Assembly (NCBI RefSeq): GCF_014203015.1
Contig: NZ_JACHIB010000006.1
Span: 78,305-142,304, forward strand
Reading direction: 5' to 3'
DNA length: 64,000 bases
DNA from: Castellaniella defragrans
GTDB taxonomy: Bacteria; Pseudomonadota; Gammaproteobacteria; Burkholderiales; Burkholderiaceae_B
This document shows, one piece after another, positions 24,159 to 36,734 of the stretch. The translations under genes were made by a program, and so were the position numbers. The notes under the pieces were generated by a model that did not search any database, had not been told where the DNA came from, and worked only from the letters and a program-made list of their open reading frames with translations. How positions within the stretch are numbered: the stretch's first letter is position 1; every line of letters begins with the position of its first letter.

Positions 24159-25700
24159 ATGATCGAACTCAAGAACCACAGCCAGGGTCAATGGCGGCCC
24201 GTCAGCGGACGCCCGGCCGTCCTCGCCGATCCCGTGCTCGGCACCGGACTCGCGCACGCGGGCGCGGCGGACATCGACATGGCCGCCTGCTACGCCTGGG
24301 CCCGCGAGCGGGGCGGCCCGGCCCTGCGGGCCCTGCGCTACCCGCAGCGCGCGGAGCTGCTGGACCGCATCGCGCGCACGCTGCAGCGGCACCGCGACAA
24401 GTATTTCGAGATCTCCCTGCAGAATTCGGGCACGGTCAAAAACGACAGCGCGGTGGACGTGGACGGCGCCCTCTACACGCTGGGCCACTACGCCCGGCTG
24501 GGCGCCGGCCTGCCCGACGCGCACCACCTGCCGGACGGCGCCCCCGAGGCCCTGAGCCGCGACGGCGCGTTCGCCAGCCAGCACGTCCTGGTTCCCTCGC
24601 GCGGCGTGGCCCTGCTGATCAACGCCTTCAACTTTCCCGCCTGGGGCCTCTGGGAAAAGGCCGCGCCGGCCCTGCTGTCCGGCGTGCCCATCGTGGTCAA
24701 GCCGGCCACGGCCACCGCCTGGCTGACGCACGAGATGGTCGCCGACGTCATCGAGGCGGGCATCCTGCCGCCGGGCGCCCTGAGCATCGTCTGCGGCCGC
24801 CCCGAAGGGCTGCTGGACGCGCTGGAGCCGCTGGACACGGTCTCGTTCACCGGCTCGGCCGACACCGCGGCCACGCTGCGCGGCCATCCCCGCATCGCGC
24901 GCGACGGCGCGCGCCTGAACGCCGAGACCGACAGCGTGAACAGCGCCATCCTCGGTCCCGACGCCGGCGAGGCCGCCATCGGGCTGCTGGTGCGCGAGAC
25001 GGTCCGCGAAATGACCGTCAAGTCCGGGCAGAAGTGCACGGCCATCCGGCGCATCCTGGTGCCGCAGGCGCACTACGACGCCATCGGCGCCCGCATCGCG
25101 GAAAAGCTGGGGAGAATCGCCGTCGGCGATCCGCGCGACCCCGGCGTGCGCATGGGCAGCCTGGTCAGCCGCACGCAGCGCGACGCCGTGGAAGCCGGCA
25201 TCCGCCAGCTCGCGCAATCGTGCGACGTGCTGTTCGACGGCGCCCGCCGCAGCGCCGTGCAGGCGCCGCCCGACAGCGCCTGCGTGGCGCCCGTGCTGTT
25301 CGGCACCCGCGATCCGGACGGCCATCCCGACGTCCACCGGACCGAGGTCTTCGGCCCCGTGGCCACCCTGATTCCCTACCGCGACGCCGCGCACGCCCTG
25401 GACCTGGCGCGGCGCGGCATGGGGTCGCTGGTGGCCTCCGTCTACGCCGAGGATCCGGGTTTCCTTGCCGAGGCAGCCGCGCGGCTGGCGGAAAGCCATG
25501 GCCGCGTCCACCTGGTCAGCCCCGAAGTCGCCGAATCGCACACCGGCCACGGCAACGCCATGCCGCAGTCCAGCCACGGCGGCCCGGGCCGCGCCGGCGG
25601 CGGCGAGGAACTGGGCGGCGCACGGGCCCTGCGGCTCTACCACCGCCTGTCCGCGATCCAGGGCTGGACGGGCGCCCTGGCCCGGATGGCGCCCGCCTGA
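24159..25700 (+). CDS. boxD: 3,4-Dehydroadipyl-CoA semialdehyde dehydrogenase BoxD
   Basis: This 513-aa aldehyde dehydrogenase superfamily enzyme oxidises the BoxC product to 3,4-dehydroadipyl-CoA with NADP+. Visible motifs are INAFNFPAWGLWEKAAPAL, VVKPATATAW, SFTGSADTA, the catalytic-Cys segment VKSGQKCTAIRR and TEVFGPVATLIPY. The sequence is of the PaaZ/BoxD subgroup rather than ordinary benzaldehyde dehydrogenase. The ATG at 24159 starts MIELKNHSQGQW; Shine-Dalgarno is weak. It sits 41 bp after the DUF4863 gene. Confidence 0.94.
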   Translation: MIELKNHSQGQWRPVSGRPAVLADPVLGTGLAHAGAADIDMAACYAWARERGGPALRALRYPQRAELLDRIARTLQRHRDKYFEISLQNSGTVKNDSAVDVDGALYTLGHYARLGAGLPDAHHLPDGAPEALSRDGAFASQHVLVPSRGVALLINAFNFPAWGLWEKAAPALLSGVPIVVKPATATAWLTHEMVADVIEAGILPPGALSIVCGRPEGLLDALEPLDTVSFTGSADTAATLRGHPRIARDGARLNAETDSVNSAILGPDAGEAAIGLLVRETVREMTVKSGQKCTAIRRILVPQAHYDAIGARIAEKLGRIAVGDPRDPGVRMGSLVSRTQRDAVEAGIRQLAQSCDVLFDGARRSAVQAPPDSACVAPVLFGTRDPDGHPDVHRTEVFGPVATLIPYRDAAHALDLARRGMGSLVASVYAEDPGFLAEAAARLAESHGRVHLVSPEVAESHTGHGNAMPQSSHGGPGRAGGGEELGGARALRLYHRLSAIQGWTGALARMAPA

Positions 25701-25795
25701 TCCCGCACGGTCCGCCCGCCCGATCCCGCCCGCGCATCCGGCGGCGGCGAACGGCACAGCAGCAAAACAGAACAGAACATTTTTGGAGACATCGC

Positions 25796-27361
<1,566 letters not shown>

Positions 27362-27395
27362 ACACGATCCCGCCGCACCGCCGGAGCGCCGTCCC

Positions 27396-28220
27396 ATGAG
27401 CCCGGCCCCCGCGCCCGGCGCCCCGGGATTCCAGGCCATCCGGTTCCAGGGGCGCGCACTGGACATCGAATACCGGATCATCCCCGCCGCCCGGCCGGAC
27501 GCGGAGTGGCTGGTGTTCCTGCACGAGGGCCTGGGCTCGCTGTCCATGTGGAAGGACTGGCCCGAGCGGCTGTGCGCGGCCGTGCAGTGCCGCGGCCTGG
27601 TGTATTCGCGCGCCGGCTACGGCGCCAGCACGCCGCGGGCGCCCGGGGAGCGCTGGCCGGTCGAATTCATGCACCGGCAGGCGGACGAGGCGCTGCCGGC
27701 GCTGCTGGACGCGCTGGGGCTCGGGGCGGAAAAACCCATCCTCTTCGGCCACAGCGACGGGGCGTCGATCGCCCTGCTCCACGCCGCCCTGCACCCCGGT
27801 CGGGTCCGGGCCGTCGCGGTCGCGGCCCCGCACATCTTCGTCGAGGACGTCACCCTCGCCAGCATCGAGCGGGCCCGCGCCGCCTACCTGCACACCGATC
27901 TGCCGCACCGGCTGGGGCGCTACCACCAGGACCCCGATTCAGCGTTCTGGGGGTGGAACGACGTCTGGCTCGACCCGGCCTTCCGCGACTGGAACATCGA
28001 GCCGGCCCTGGCGGACATCCGCTGCCCGGTCCTCGCCATCCAGGGGCGGGACGACGAATACGGCACCCTGAAGCAGATCTACGGCATCCGGCGCAAGCTG
28101 CCGCAGACCGAGCTGTGCATCATCGAGCAGTGCGGGCATTCGCCCCACAAGGATCAGCCCGCGGCGGTGCTGGAGGCCATGGCGGCCTTCGTCGGCCGGC
28201 TGCGGGACTCACGCGGATGA
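27396..28220 (+). CDS. Alpha/beta hydrolase of the benzoate operon
   Basis: The product is 274 aa with a complete alpha/beta hydrolase triad pattern: nucleophile S120 in FGHSDGAS, an acid in QGRDDEYG and His in QCGHSPHKDQP. The oxyanion region is HEGLGSLSMWKDWP. ATG 27396 has GGAG at 9 nt; a GTG at 27354 overlapping bclA is an alternative. A lactonase or thioesterase acting on off-pathway ring-opening products is plausible from position, but the substrate is unknown. Confidence 0.88.
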   Translation: MSPAPAPGAPGFQAIRFQGRALDIEYRIIPAARPDAEWLVFLHEGLGSLSMWKDWPERLCAAVQCRGLVYSRAGYGASTPRAPGERWPVEFMHRQADEALPALLDALGLGAEKPILFGHSDGASIALLHAALHPGRVRAVAVAAPHIFVEDVTLASIERARAAYLHTDLPHRLGRYHQDPDSAFWGWNDVWLDPAFRDWNIEPALADIRCPVLAIQGRDDEYGTLKQIYGIRRKLPQTELCIIEQCGHSPHKDQPAAVLEAMAAFVGRLRDSRG

Positions 28221-28263
28221 AGGTCCGCCCCTTTGCATGACAAAGAAACCAAGGAGTAGACAC

Positions 28264-29421
28264 ATGCGCAAACTGCTGATCGGCGCCGCCCTGGCCGCCG
28301 CCCTGGGAACCTCGGCCGCGCCGGCCGCGGCCGCCGTCAAGGTGGGCCTCATGCTGCCCTACAGCGGCACCTACGCGGCCCTGGGCGAGGCCATCGAGAA
28401 CGGCTTCAGGCTCTACCTGCAGGAACAGGGCGGCACACTCGCCGGGCAGGACATCGAGTTCTTCAAGGTGGACGACGAATCCGATCCCTCCAAGGCCTCC
28501 GAGAACGCCAACCGCCTGATCCGGCGCGACCAGGTGGACGTCCTGGTGGGCACCGTGCACTCGGGCGTGGCGCTGGCCCTGGCCAAGGCGGCCAAGGAAT
28601 CCGACACCACCCTCATCATCCCGAACGCGGGCGCCGACGCCCTCACCGGATCGCTGTGCAGCGAGCAGGTCTTCCGGACGTCCTTCACCAACTGGCAGCC
28701 GGGCTTCGCCATGGGGGCGGTCGCCGCCGGCAAGGGCTACAAGAAGGCCGTGACCATCACCTGGAACTACGCCGCCGGCAAGGAGGCCACCGACGGCTTC
28801 AAGGACGGCTTCGAGCGCAAGGGCGGCAAGGTGGTCAAACACCTGTCCCTGCCCTTCCCCAAGGTGGAGTTCCAGCCCCTGCTCACCGAGATCGCCGCGC
28901 TCGAACCCGACGCGGTCTTCACCTTCTTCGCCGGCGGCGGCGCCGTGAAGTTCGTGCAGGACTACGCGGCCTCGGGCCTGGGCAAGACCATCCCCCTGCT
29001 GGGCAGCGGCTTCCTGACCGACGGCACGCTGAAGGCGCAGGGCGAGGCGGCGCAGGGCCTGCTCACGACGCTGCACTACGCCGACGGCCTGGACACTCCC
29101 CGCGACAACGCCTTCCGCGCGCACTACGCCCAGGCCTACGGCGGCGCCCAGCCCGACGTCTACGCCGTCCAGGGCTACGACGCCGCGCAGCTGCTGGCCG
29201 CCGGCCTGGCGGCCGCCCAGGGCGACGCCGGCAGGAAGGACGTCCTGCGCCAGGCCATGCGCGACGCGACGATCGACAGCCCGCGCGGCGCCTTCAAGCT
29301 CTCCAAGGCCGGCAATCCCGTCCAGGACATCTACCTGCGCGAGGTCCGGGGCGACCGGAACCAGGTGGTCGGCGTCGCCAGCAAGGCGCTGGCCGATCCG
29401 GCCCGCGGCTGCCGGCTGTAA
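28264..29421 (+). CDS. ABC transporter substrate-binding protein, probably benzoate
   Basis: This 385-aa periplasmic type I binding protein (LivK-like) has a signal peptide cleaved after about residue 24 (APAAAA-VKVGL). GLMLPYSGTYAALGEAIENGF and VDVLVGTVHSGVALALA are typical. AAGGAG precedes ATG 28264. It begins a five-gene importer directly downstream of the benzoate activation genes, so an aromatic carboxylate ligand is inferred. Confidence 0.92.
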   Translation: MRKLLIGAALAAALGTSAAPAAAAVKVGLMLPYSGTYAALGEAIENGFRLYLQEQGGTLAGQDIEFFKVDDESDPSKASENANRLIRRDQVDVLVGTVHSGVALALAKAAKESDTTLIIPNAGADALTGSLCSEQVFRTSFTNWQPGFAMGAVAAGKGYKKAVTITWNYAAGKEATDGFKDGFERKGGKVVKHLSLPFPKVEFQPLLTEIAALEPDAVFTFFAGGGAVKFVQDYAASGLGKTIPLLGSGFLTDGTLKAQGEAAQGLLTTLHYADGLDTPRDNAFRAHYAQAYGGAQPDVYAVQGYDAAQLLAAGLAAAQGDAGRKDVLRQAMRDATIDSPRGAFKLSKAGNPVQDIYLREVRGDRNQVVGVASKALADPARGCRL

Positions 29422-29448
29422 GCGCAGGACCCGCCAGGAGACCCCGCC

Positions 29449-30330
29449 GTGGACCCGACCATCTTCCTGATCCAGTGCCTCAACGCGATCCAGTACGGCC
29501 TGCTGCTGTTCCTGGTCGCCAGCGGACTGACGCTCATCTTCGGCATCATGGGCATCATCAACCTGGCCCACGGCAGCTTCTACATGGTCGGCGCCTACAT
29601 GGCCTTCGCGCTCCAGCCCGTGGTCGGCCCGTTCCTGGGCGGCGGCTTCGCCGCCACCCTCCTGGCCTGCGTGGTCCTGGCCGCGGCGCTGGGCTACGTC
29701 CTGGAATGGGCCTTCTTCAGCTACCTGTACACGCGCGACCACCTCCAGCAGGTCCTGATGACCTACGGACTGATCCTGGTGTTCGAGGAACTGCGCAGCA
29801 TCCTGGTCGGCAACGACGTGCACGGCATCGCGCCGCCCGAATGGCTCGGCGGCTCCATCCCCCTGGGCGGGGTGATGACCTACCCCGTCTACCGGCTGTT
29901 CATTTCCGCGGTCTGCCTGGCGGTCGCCGGCCTGCTGTACTGGGTGCTGAGCCGCACCCGGCTGGGCATGGCGATCCGCGCGGGCGCCAGCAACCGCGAG
30001 ATGGCCGGCTCGCTGGGCATCGACATCGACCGCCTGTTCCGCGTCGTCTTCGCGCTCGGCGTGGCCCTGGCGGCCCTGGCCGGCGCGATCGCCGCGCCCG
30101 TGAGCTCGGTCTACCCGGGCATGGGCCACGCCGTCCTCATCATCAGCTTCGTCGTGGTGGTGATCGGCGGCATCGGATCGATCCGGGGCGCCTTCCTGGC
30201 GGCGATGCTGGTGGGCGCCGTGGACACCTTCGGCCAGGTCCTGTTTCCCCAGGCTTCGGGGATGCTGGTCTACCTGCTGATGGCCGCCATCCTGCTGCTC
30301 AAGCCCGAAGGGCTCTTCAAGCAAGGCTGA
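29449..30330 (+). CDS. Branched-chain-type ABC transporter permease (LivH family)
   Basis: The product is 293 aa with about eight hydrophobic segments. LTLIFGIMGIINLAHGSFYMVGAYMAF is split over the LivH signature (INLAHGSFYMVGAY), and GGIGSIRGAFLAAMLVG is the EAA-like cytoplasmic loop. The GTG start has AGGAG 8 nt upstream. It pairs with the LivM-type permease 3 bp downstream. Confidence 0.94.
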   Translation: MDPTIFLIQCLNAIQYGLLLFLVASGLTLIFGIMGIINLAHGSFYMVGAYMAFALQPVVGPFLGGGFAATLLACVVLAAALGYVLEWAFFSYLYTRDHLQQVLMTYGLILVFEELRSILVGNDVHGIAPPEWLGGSIPLGGVMTYPVYRLFISAVCLAVAGLLYWVLSRTRLGMAIRAGASNREMAGSLGIDIDRLFRVVFALGVALAALAGAIAAPVSSVYPGMGHAVLIISFVVVVIGGIGSIRGAFLAAMLVGAVDTFGQVLFPQASGMLVYLLMAAILLLKPEGLFKQG

Positions 30331-30333
30331 GAC

Positions 30334-31425
30334 ATGCGATACCGTATACGCCCCGCACTGCTGCTGGCGCCCGCCGGCCTGCTCCTCGCCGCCCTGGCGC
30401 CCTGGGTCCTGGACGGCTACCACGCCGGACTGGCGATCAAGATCATGATCTACGCGCTCTTCGCCCTCAGCCTGCAGCTGCTGGTGGGCGGCGCGGGCCT
30501 GATCAGCCTGGGCCATGCCGCCTTCTTCGGCATCGGCGCCTACGCCGCCGCGCTGCTGTCGCCCGAATCGGGGCCGGCGAATTTCTTCTGGCTCATCCCC
30601 TGCGCCGTGGCGCCCGCCATGGCCTACGCCGCGCTCACCGGCGCGCTGGCCCTGCGCACCCGCGGGATCTATTTCATCATGATCACCCTGGCCTTCGCCC
30701 AGATGGCCTACTACGTCTTCCACGACACCGAGGCGGGCGGCGGCAGCGACGGCATCTACCTGTATTTCCGCCCGGAATGGCGCATCGGCGGCCACACCCT
30801 GCTGAACGTCGACGGCCCCCATGCGTTCTACCTGTTCACGCTGGCCGTGCTCGCCCTGGCCTGGCTGTTCCTGGCCGTGCTGATGCGCTCGCGCTTCGGC
30901 GCGGCGCTGACCGGCATCCGCATCAACGAGCAGCGCATGCGCGCGGCCGGCTACGCGACCTTCTCCTACAAGTTCACCGCCTACGTGCTGGCCGCGGGGC
31001 TGGCCGCGCTGGCGGGCATGCTCTACGCGGCCAAGGACGGCTTCGTCAATCCCGAGCTGCTGGCCTGGGAGCAGTCGGGCCTGGTGCTGCTGATGGTCAT
31101 CCTGGGCGGCCTCGGCCGCCTGGGGGGCGCGGTCGCCGGCGCGGCCGCGCTGACGCTCCTGCAGGAAGCCTTCCAGTCGGAGGCCCTGTTCGGCGGCCTG
31201 GCGTCCCATTGGCACCTGCCCTTCGGGCTGAGCATCATCGCCCTGGTCGCCCTGCTGCCCCGCGGCCTGGCCGGCCTGCTGGACCGGCCGGGCGTCCGGA
31301 TCGCTTCCGGCGCTTCCGGCGCTTCCGGGTCCGCCGGGTCCGCCGCACCCGGCCCCCGCTCCACCGGCCGGACCGGCGCCGCTCCCGAATCCGCCCCGCA
31401 AACCACCTACAGGCCACAGCCATGA
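30334..31425 (+). CDS. Branched-chain-type ABC transporter permease (LivM family)
   Basis: The 363-aa inner-membrane permease carries the LivM signature GLISLGHAAFFGIGAYAAAL and GGLGRLGGAVAGAA as coupling loop. The last 40 residues after LLPRGLAGLLDRPG are an Ala/Ser/Gly tail coded partly by a 9-bp repeat (GCTTCCGGC, 31313-31339), likely disordered and not part of the family fold. Its stop overlaps the next ATG (ATGA). Confidence 0.93.
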   Translation: MRYRIRPALLLAPAGLLLAALAPWVLDGYHAGLAIKIMIYALFALSLQLLVGGAGLISLGHAAFFGIGAYAAALLSPESGPANFFWLIPCAVAPAMAYAALTGALALRTRGIYFIMITLAFAQMAYYVFHDTEAGGGSDGIYLYFRPEWRIGGHTLLNVDGPHAFYLFTLAVLALAWLFLAVLMRSRFGAALTGIRINEQRMRAAGYATFSYKFTAYVLAAGLAALAGMLYAAKDGFVNPELLAWEQSGLVLLMVILGGLGRLGGAVAGAAALTLLQEAFQSEALFGGLASHWHLPFGLSIIALVALLPRGLAGLLDRPGVRIASGASGASGSAGSAAPGPRSTGRTGAAPESAPQTTYRPQP

Positions 31426-32170
31426 CCCAGCCCCTGCTTTCCGCAAGAAACGTCTCGCGCCGATTCGGCGGGCTCGTCGCCCTGGACGGCGTCTCGATCG
31501 ACCTGTCGCCGGGCGCCATCCACGCCGTGATCGGCACCAACGGCGCCGGCAAATCGACCCTGGTCCACATCCTGTCGGGAGAACTGGCCCCCAGCGGGGG
31601 CGAGATCCTCATGGACGACCAGGACGTCACGCACTGGACGCAGCCGCGCCGCGCCCAGGCGGGCCTGGGCCGCAGCTACCAGCGCACCACGGTGTTCCCC
31701 GCCCTGTCGGTCCACGAGAACTGCCGCCTGGCGGCGCAGGCCCGATGCCAGAAGTTCTGGCACTGGACCCACCCGGCCCGCCGCTGCAGGCAGTCCAACG
31801 AAGCGGCGGACCGCGCCCTGGAGCAGGCCGGGCTGACGGACCTGCGGGACCGCGTCGCGGCCTCCCTGTCGCACGGCAAGAAGCGCCAGCTCGAAATCGC
31901 CATGAGCCTGAGCACCCGCCCCCGGGTGCTGCTGCTCGACGAACCCCTGGCCGGCATGGGTCCGGAGGAGACGGAGCGGATGCTGGACCTGCTGAGCGCG
32001 CTGCGCGCCGACCACGCCATCCTGCTGATCGAGCACGACATGGACGCGGTCTTCAAGGTGTCGGACACGATCACGGTGATGGTCAACGGCGCCGTGATCG
32101 CCCGCGGCGATCCCGCGTCGATCCGCGGCAACGCCGCGGTCCAGGCCGCCTATCTGGGAGACGAGGCCCC

Positions 32171-32183
<13 letters not shown>
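31422..32183 (+). CDS. ABC transporter ATP-binding protein (LivG family)
   Basis: The product is 253 aa. Walker A is GTNGAGKST, the signature is LSHGKKRQLEIAMSL (degenerate LSGGQ form usual in LivG), and Walker B is VLLLDEPLAGMG. It partners the two permeases and the following LivF-type ATPase. It overlaps both neighbours, indicating tight translational coupling. Confidence 0.94.
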
Positions 32184-32855
<672 letters not shown>

Positions 32856-32878
<23 letters not shown>

Positions 32879-34007
32879 TCCCCAGGCCCTGGAAGGTCGC
32901 CGCCGCCCGCCCGATCCGGTCGTTGACCGCCTGCCAGGCGGGCTCCGCCGGCGGGCGCTCCAGCACGATCCCGTCGTAGCCGCGAACGTCCAGCCGGCGC
33001 AGCAGCGCGTACAGGTCGCGGGCATAGCCGCGCGGGTCGGCGGGCACGGCCACCCAGTCCACGCCGGGCCATTGCGGCAGTTCCCCGCCGTCCTCGAACA
33101 CCACGGCGGCCAGGCGCGCGCCGCCGAGGCCGCCGCGCAGCCAGTCGAGCAGGGCCGCGCGGTCCATCAGGGCGAGCGGCGTGCGCGGCGCGTAGTGCGC
33201 CTTGAGCGAGCCCGACACGCGGGGCGCCGCCGCGTCGGGCAGCGCCGGGGCCACGCCCAGCACCTCGGCGATCTGCGCGGCGGTGACGTGGCCGGGGCGC
33301 AGCAGCACGGGGCCGACGCCCCGGTCGAGGCGCGACAGGTCGAGAATCGTGGACTCGATGCCGACCTCGGAAGGACCGCCTTCGAGGATCATCAGCGCCT
33401 GCTCGTCCAGGTCGGGGAATTCGCCGCGCACGTGGTCGGCGCGCGTGGGCGAGACCTGGCCGAACTGGTTGGCCGACGGCGCCGCCACCCCGCCGCAGCC
33501 GTGCGGCTTGAGGACGGCGAAGGCGTGCAGCAGCCGCTGCGCCACTGGATGCGAGGGGCAGCGCAGGCCGATGCTGTCCTGGCCGCCGCTCACCGTGCCC
33601 GGGATGCGGGCCGCGCGCGGCAGGATCAGGGTCAGCGGCCCCGGCCAGAAGGCCGCCATCAGCCGGCGGGCCTCGGGCGGGATCGAGGCCGCCCAGTAGC
33701 CCGGGTCCGTGTCCGGCGCCAGGTGGACGATGACGGGGTGGTCGGCCGGCCGCCGCTTGGCGGCGTAGATGCGCGCGACCGCCTCGGGGTTTTCCGCGTC
33801 GGCCCCCAGGCCGTAGACGGTCTCGGTCGGGAAGGCCACCAGCCGGCCCTGGGCCAGCCGCTGGGCGGCCTCCAGGATCCGGGCGGGGCCGGCTTCGGCG
33901 CGCGCCGCGTCCGTACCGGGCGCGGCCGTCTCGCCCGCGCCGGGACGCGGCCCGGCCGCCTCCGCCGCGTTTGCGCGCGGCCCGGGGCGCGGATCAGGCA
34001 TCGGCAT
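32856..34007 (-). CDS. L-threonylcarbamoyladenylate synthase (Sua5/YwlC type)
   Basis: The 383-aa enzyme makes threonylcarbamoyl-AMP from Thr, bicarbonate and ATP for tRNA t6A37. The YrdC domain (residues about 42-235) has [16 protein letters not shown] and [18 protein letters not shown]-terminal Sua5 domain follows from [14 protein letters not shown]. The first 40 residues are Ala/Gly/Pro-rich and probably disordered. Starts at 34007 and 34001 both overlap the purK stop. TcdA in this window acts later on the same nucleotide. Confidence 0.94.
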
Positions 34008-35265
34008 CGGGCAGCCCCAGCACGGCCGACACCCGGGCGATGCGCTCGCGCAGCTGCGCGGCGTCCGCGCCGAGGATGTTCACATGGCCCATCTTGCGGG
34101 CGCGGCGCGCCTCGGACTTGGCGTACAGGTGCAGGCGGGTGCCGGGCACCGCCAGCACGCCGGCCCAGTCGGGCTCGCGCCGCCGGCCCTGCGCGTCGAA
34201 CCACAGGTCGCCCAGCAGATTGAGCATGGCGGCCGGCCGCAGCAAGGCGGTGTCGCCCAGCGGCAGCCCGGCCATGATGCGCGCCTGCTGCTCGAACTGG
34301 CTCACCAGGCAGCCGTCCTGGGTGTAGTGGCCGCTGTTGTGCGGGCGCGGCGCCATCTCGTTGGCCAGCACGCGGCCATCGCGCAGCACGAAGAATTCCA
34401 CGCACAGCACGCCGTGGTAGTCCAGGTGGTCGGCCAGGGACAGGGCATGGCCGCGCGCCTGGTCGGCGATCCCGGCCGGCACCGAGCCGTCCGCGACCGC
34501 CAGCGCCAGGATGCCGTCCCGGTGGACGTTGCGCGACGGCGGGTAGCTGACGGCGCGGCCGCGCAGGTCGCGCGCCACCACCACCGAGATCTCGTGGTCC
34601 AGGGGCTGCAGGGCCTCCAGGATGCAGGGCACGCCGCGCAGCGCGCCGAAGGCCTGGCGGGCCTCGTCGCGCGAGGCCACGCGGACCTGGCCCTTGCCGT
34701 CGTAGCCGAAGCGGACGGTCTTGAGGATGCCGGGGAACAGCGCGTCGGGACAGGCGTCCACGTCGGCGGCGCAACGGATGGCCGCATGCGGGGCCACCGG
34801 CACGCCCGCCGCCTGGATGTAGGATTTTTCCGCCAGCCGGTCCTGGGCCACCGCCACGGCGTCGCCCGAGGGCGTCGTGATGCGCGAGCGCGCCAGGCGG
34901 CGCAGGCTGTCGGCCGGGACGTTCTCGAATTCCGTGGTCACGGCGGCGCAGCGCTGCGCCAGGCGGTCGAGCCCGGCCGCGTCGTCGTAGGCGGCGCGGA
35001 TGTGCGCGTCGGCCACCATGCCCGCCGGACAGGATTCGTCCGGGTCCAGTACCGCCACGCGGTAGCCCAGGGCCTGCGCGGCCTGGCAGAACATGCGGCC
35101 CAGCTGGCCGCCGCCCAGCACGCCCAGCCAGGCGCCGGGGGGCAGCGGCGCGGCGCCCCAGGCCGCGGCGGCCGGAGAGGCGGCGGCCGGGGATGCGGCG
35201 GCCGGGGATGCGGCAGCGCCGGCCTCCCGCCGCGCCGTGGAACCCGTGCCCGGCACCTCGCTCAT
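33994..35265 (-). CDS. purK: 5-(Carboxyamino)imidazole ribonucleotide synthase
   Basis: The 423-aa ATP-grasp enzyme carboxylates AIR to N5-[22 protein letters not shown] begins the domain; [15 protein letters not shown] and [26 protein letters not shown] are the ATP-grasp and substrate segments. Residues about 14-40 are repeated Ala-Ala-Ser-Pro coded by 15-bp near-repeats. GGAGG precedes the ATG, which overlaps the purE stop as ATGA. Confidence 0.96.
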   Translation of the reverse strand: MSEVPGTGSTARREAGAAASPAAASPAAASPAAAAWGAAPLPPGAWLGVLGGGQLGRMFCQAAQALGYRVAVLDPDESCPAGMVADAHIRAAYDDAAGLDRLAQRCAAVTTEFENVPADSLRRLARSRITTPSGDAVAVAQDRLAEKSYIQAAGVPVAPHAAIRCAADVDACPDALFPGILKTVRFGYDGKGQVRVASRDEARQAFGALRGVPCILEALQPLDHEISVVVARDLRGRAVSYPPSRNVHRDGILALAVADGSVPAGIADQARGHALSLADHLDYHGVLCVEFFVLRDGRVLANEMAPRPHNSGHYTQDGCLVSQFEQQARIMAGLPLGDTALLRPAAMLNLLGDLWFDAQGRRREPDWAGVLAVPGTRLHLYAKSEARRARKMGHVNILGADAAQLRERIARVSAVLGLPDADA

Positions 35266-35843
35266 GGCGCCTCCGGCGGCACGACCATGGCGCGCGCGGC
35301 CTCGGTCTGGCGCGCGCGGTAGTCCTGCAGCCTGCGCAGCAGCGCGGCGTCGGTCATGGCCAGGTTGGCGATCACGTGCAGGGCGGCGTTGGCCGCGCCC
35401 GCCTCGCCGATGGCGAAGGTGCCCACCGGCACGCCGCGCGGCATCTGCACGATGGACAGCAGGGAATCCTCGCCGCGCAGGTAGCGCGAGGGCACGGGCA
35501 CGCCGAACACCGGCACTGGCGTCAGCGCCGCCATCATGCCGGGCAGATGGGCCGCGCCGCCCGCCCCCGCGACGATGGCGCGCAGGCCGCGTTCCACCGC
35601 CCGGGCGCCGTATTCGGCCATGTCCAGCGGCATGCGGTGGGCGGACACGACGCGCGCCTCGTAGGCGATGCCGAATTCGTCGAACACCGCCGCCGCGTGG
35701 CGCATCACGTCCCAATCGCTGGACGAGCCCATGATCAGGCCGGCCAGCGGCGCCGCGCCGGACGCGGACGCGGACGCGGAAGAAGACGCGGACGCGGGCG
35801 CAGATGCGGACGTGGAGGCGGATGCGGATGCAGGCGAAGTCAT
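35262..35843 (-). CDS. purE: N5-CAIR mutase
   Basis: The 193-aa product converts N5-CAIR to [14 protein letters not shown] binds phosphate, and SAHRMP and [11 protein letters not shown] are conserved active-site segments. The enzyme core is preceded by about 30 residues of (Ala-Ser)n coded by a hexanucleotide repeat, which normal PurE lacks. It overlaps purC and purK by 4 bp each. Confidence 0.96.
   Translation of the reverse strand: MTSPASASASTSASAPASASSSASASASGAAPLAGLIMGSSSDWDVMRHAAAVFDEFGIAYEARVVSAHRMPLDMAEYGARAVERGLRAIVAGAGGAAHLPGMMAALTPVPVFGVPVPSRYLRGEDSLLSIVQMPRGVPVGTFAIGEAGAANAALHVIANLAMTDAALLRRLQDYRARQTEAARAMVVPPEAP
35761..35832 (-). repeat. Hexanucleotide repeat at the 5' end of purE
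   Basis: Twelve hexamers related to GCGTCC (coding strand) encode alternating Ala and Ser. Several adjacent units are identical. Gains or losses by strand slippage would stay in frame, altering only the length of the disordered leader. Confidence 0.85.
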
Positions 35844-36727
35844 GCCGCGCCCCGCGTGAGGCGCTCCAGGGCTTCGCGGTACTTGGCCGCCGTGCGCTCC
35901 AGCACGTCGGCCGGCAGGCGCGGCGCCGGCGCGGTCTTGTCCCAGTCCTGGGTTTCCAGCCAGTCGCGCACGAACTGCTTGTCGAAGGACGGCGGGCTGA
36001 TGCCCACGGCATAGCCGTCCGCCGGCCAGAAGCGCGAGGAATCGGGCGTCAGGACCTCGTCCATGAGGTGCAGCGTGCCGCGCGCGTCCAGGCCGAACTC
36101 GAACTTGGTGTCGGCGATCAGGATGCCCTGGCCGCGGGCGTATTCGGCGGCCTCGGCGTACAGGGCCAGCGTGACGCGGCGCAGTTCGGCCGCCAGGTCG
36201 GCGCCCACCTGGGCGACGACGTAGTTGAAATCGACGTTCTCGTCGTGCTGGCCGAATTCGGCCTTGGCCGCGGGGGTGAAGATCGGCTCCGGCAGGCGTT
36301 CGGCCTGGCGCAGGCCCGGCGGCAGGGCGATGCCGCAGACCGCGCCGGTGGCCTGGTAGTCCTTCCAGCCCGAGCCGATCAGGTAGCCGCGCGCCACCGC
36401 TTCGACCAGGATGGGCTCCAGGCGCTTGACCACCATGGCGCGCCCGGCCACCTGCTCGCGTTCGCCGGGGGCGACCACGTCTTCCGGCGCGATGCCGGTG
36501 GCGTGCGTGGGAATCAGGTGTCCCAGGCGCCCCAGCCAGAATTCGGTCAGGGCCGTCAGGACCTGGCCCTTGCCGGGGATGGGGTCTTCGAGGATCACGT
36601 CGAAGGCCGAGATCCGGTCGGTGGCGACGATGAGCAGCTTGTCTTCGCCCACGGCGTACATGTCGCGGACCTTGCCGCGCCCCAGCAGGGGCAGCGACTC
36701 GATGGAGGATTGGAGCAGGGCCTTCAT
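35840..36727 (-). CDS. purC: SAICAR synthase
   Basis: The 295-aa enzyme joins CAIR and aspartate with [31 protein letters not shown] is visible (KVRDMY and TDRISAFD motifs), as are [19 protein letters not shown] and IADTKFEFG. It is of the longer bacterial/yeast-like class. It starts 7 bp after the fba stop, in the fba-purC-purE-purK-sua5 operon. Confidence 0.97.
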   Translation of the reverse strand: MKALLQSSIESLPLLGRGKVRDMYAVGEDKLLIVATDRISAFDVILEDPIPGKGQVLTALTEFWLGRLGHLIPTHATGIAPEDVVAPGEREQVAGRAMVVKRLEPILVEAVARGYLIGSGWKDYQATGAVCGIALPPGLRQAERLPEPIFTPAAKAEFGQHDENVDFNYVVAQVGADLAAELRRVTLALYAEAAEYARGQGILIADTKFEFGLDARGTLHLMDEVLTPDSSRFWPADGYAVGISPPSFDKQFVRDWLETQDWDKTAPAPRLPADVLERTAAKYREALERLTRGAA

Positions 36728-36734
36728 TTCGGGT

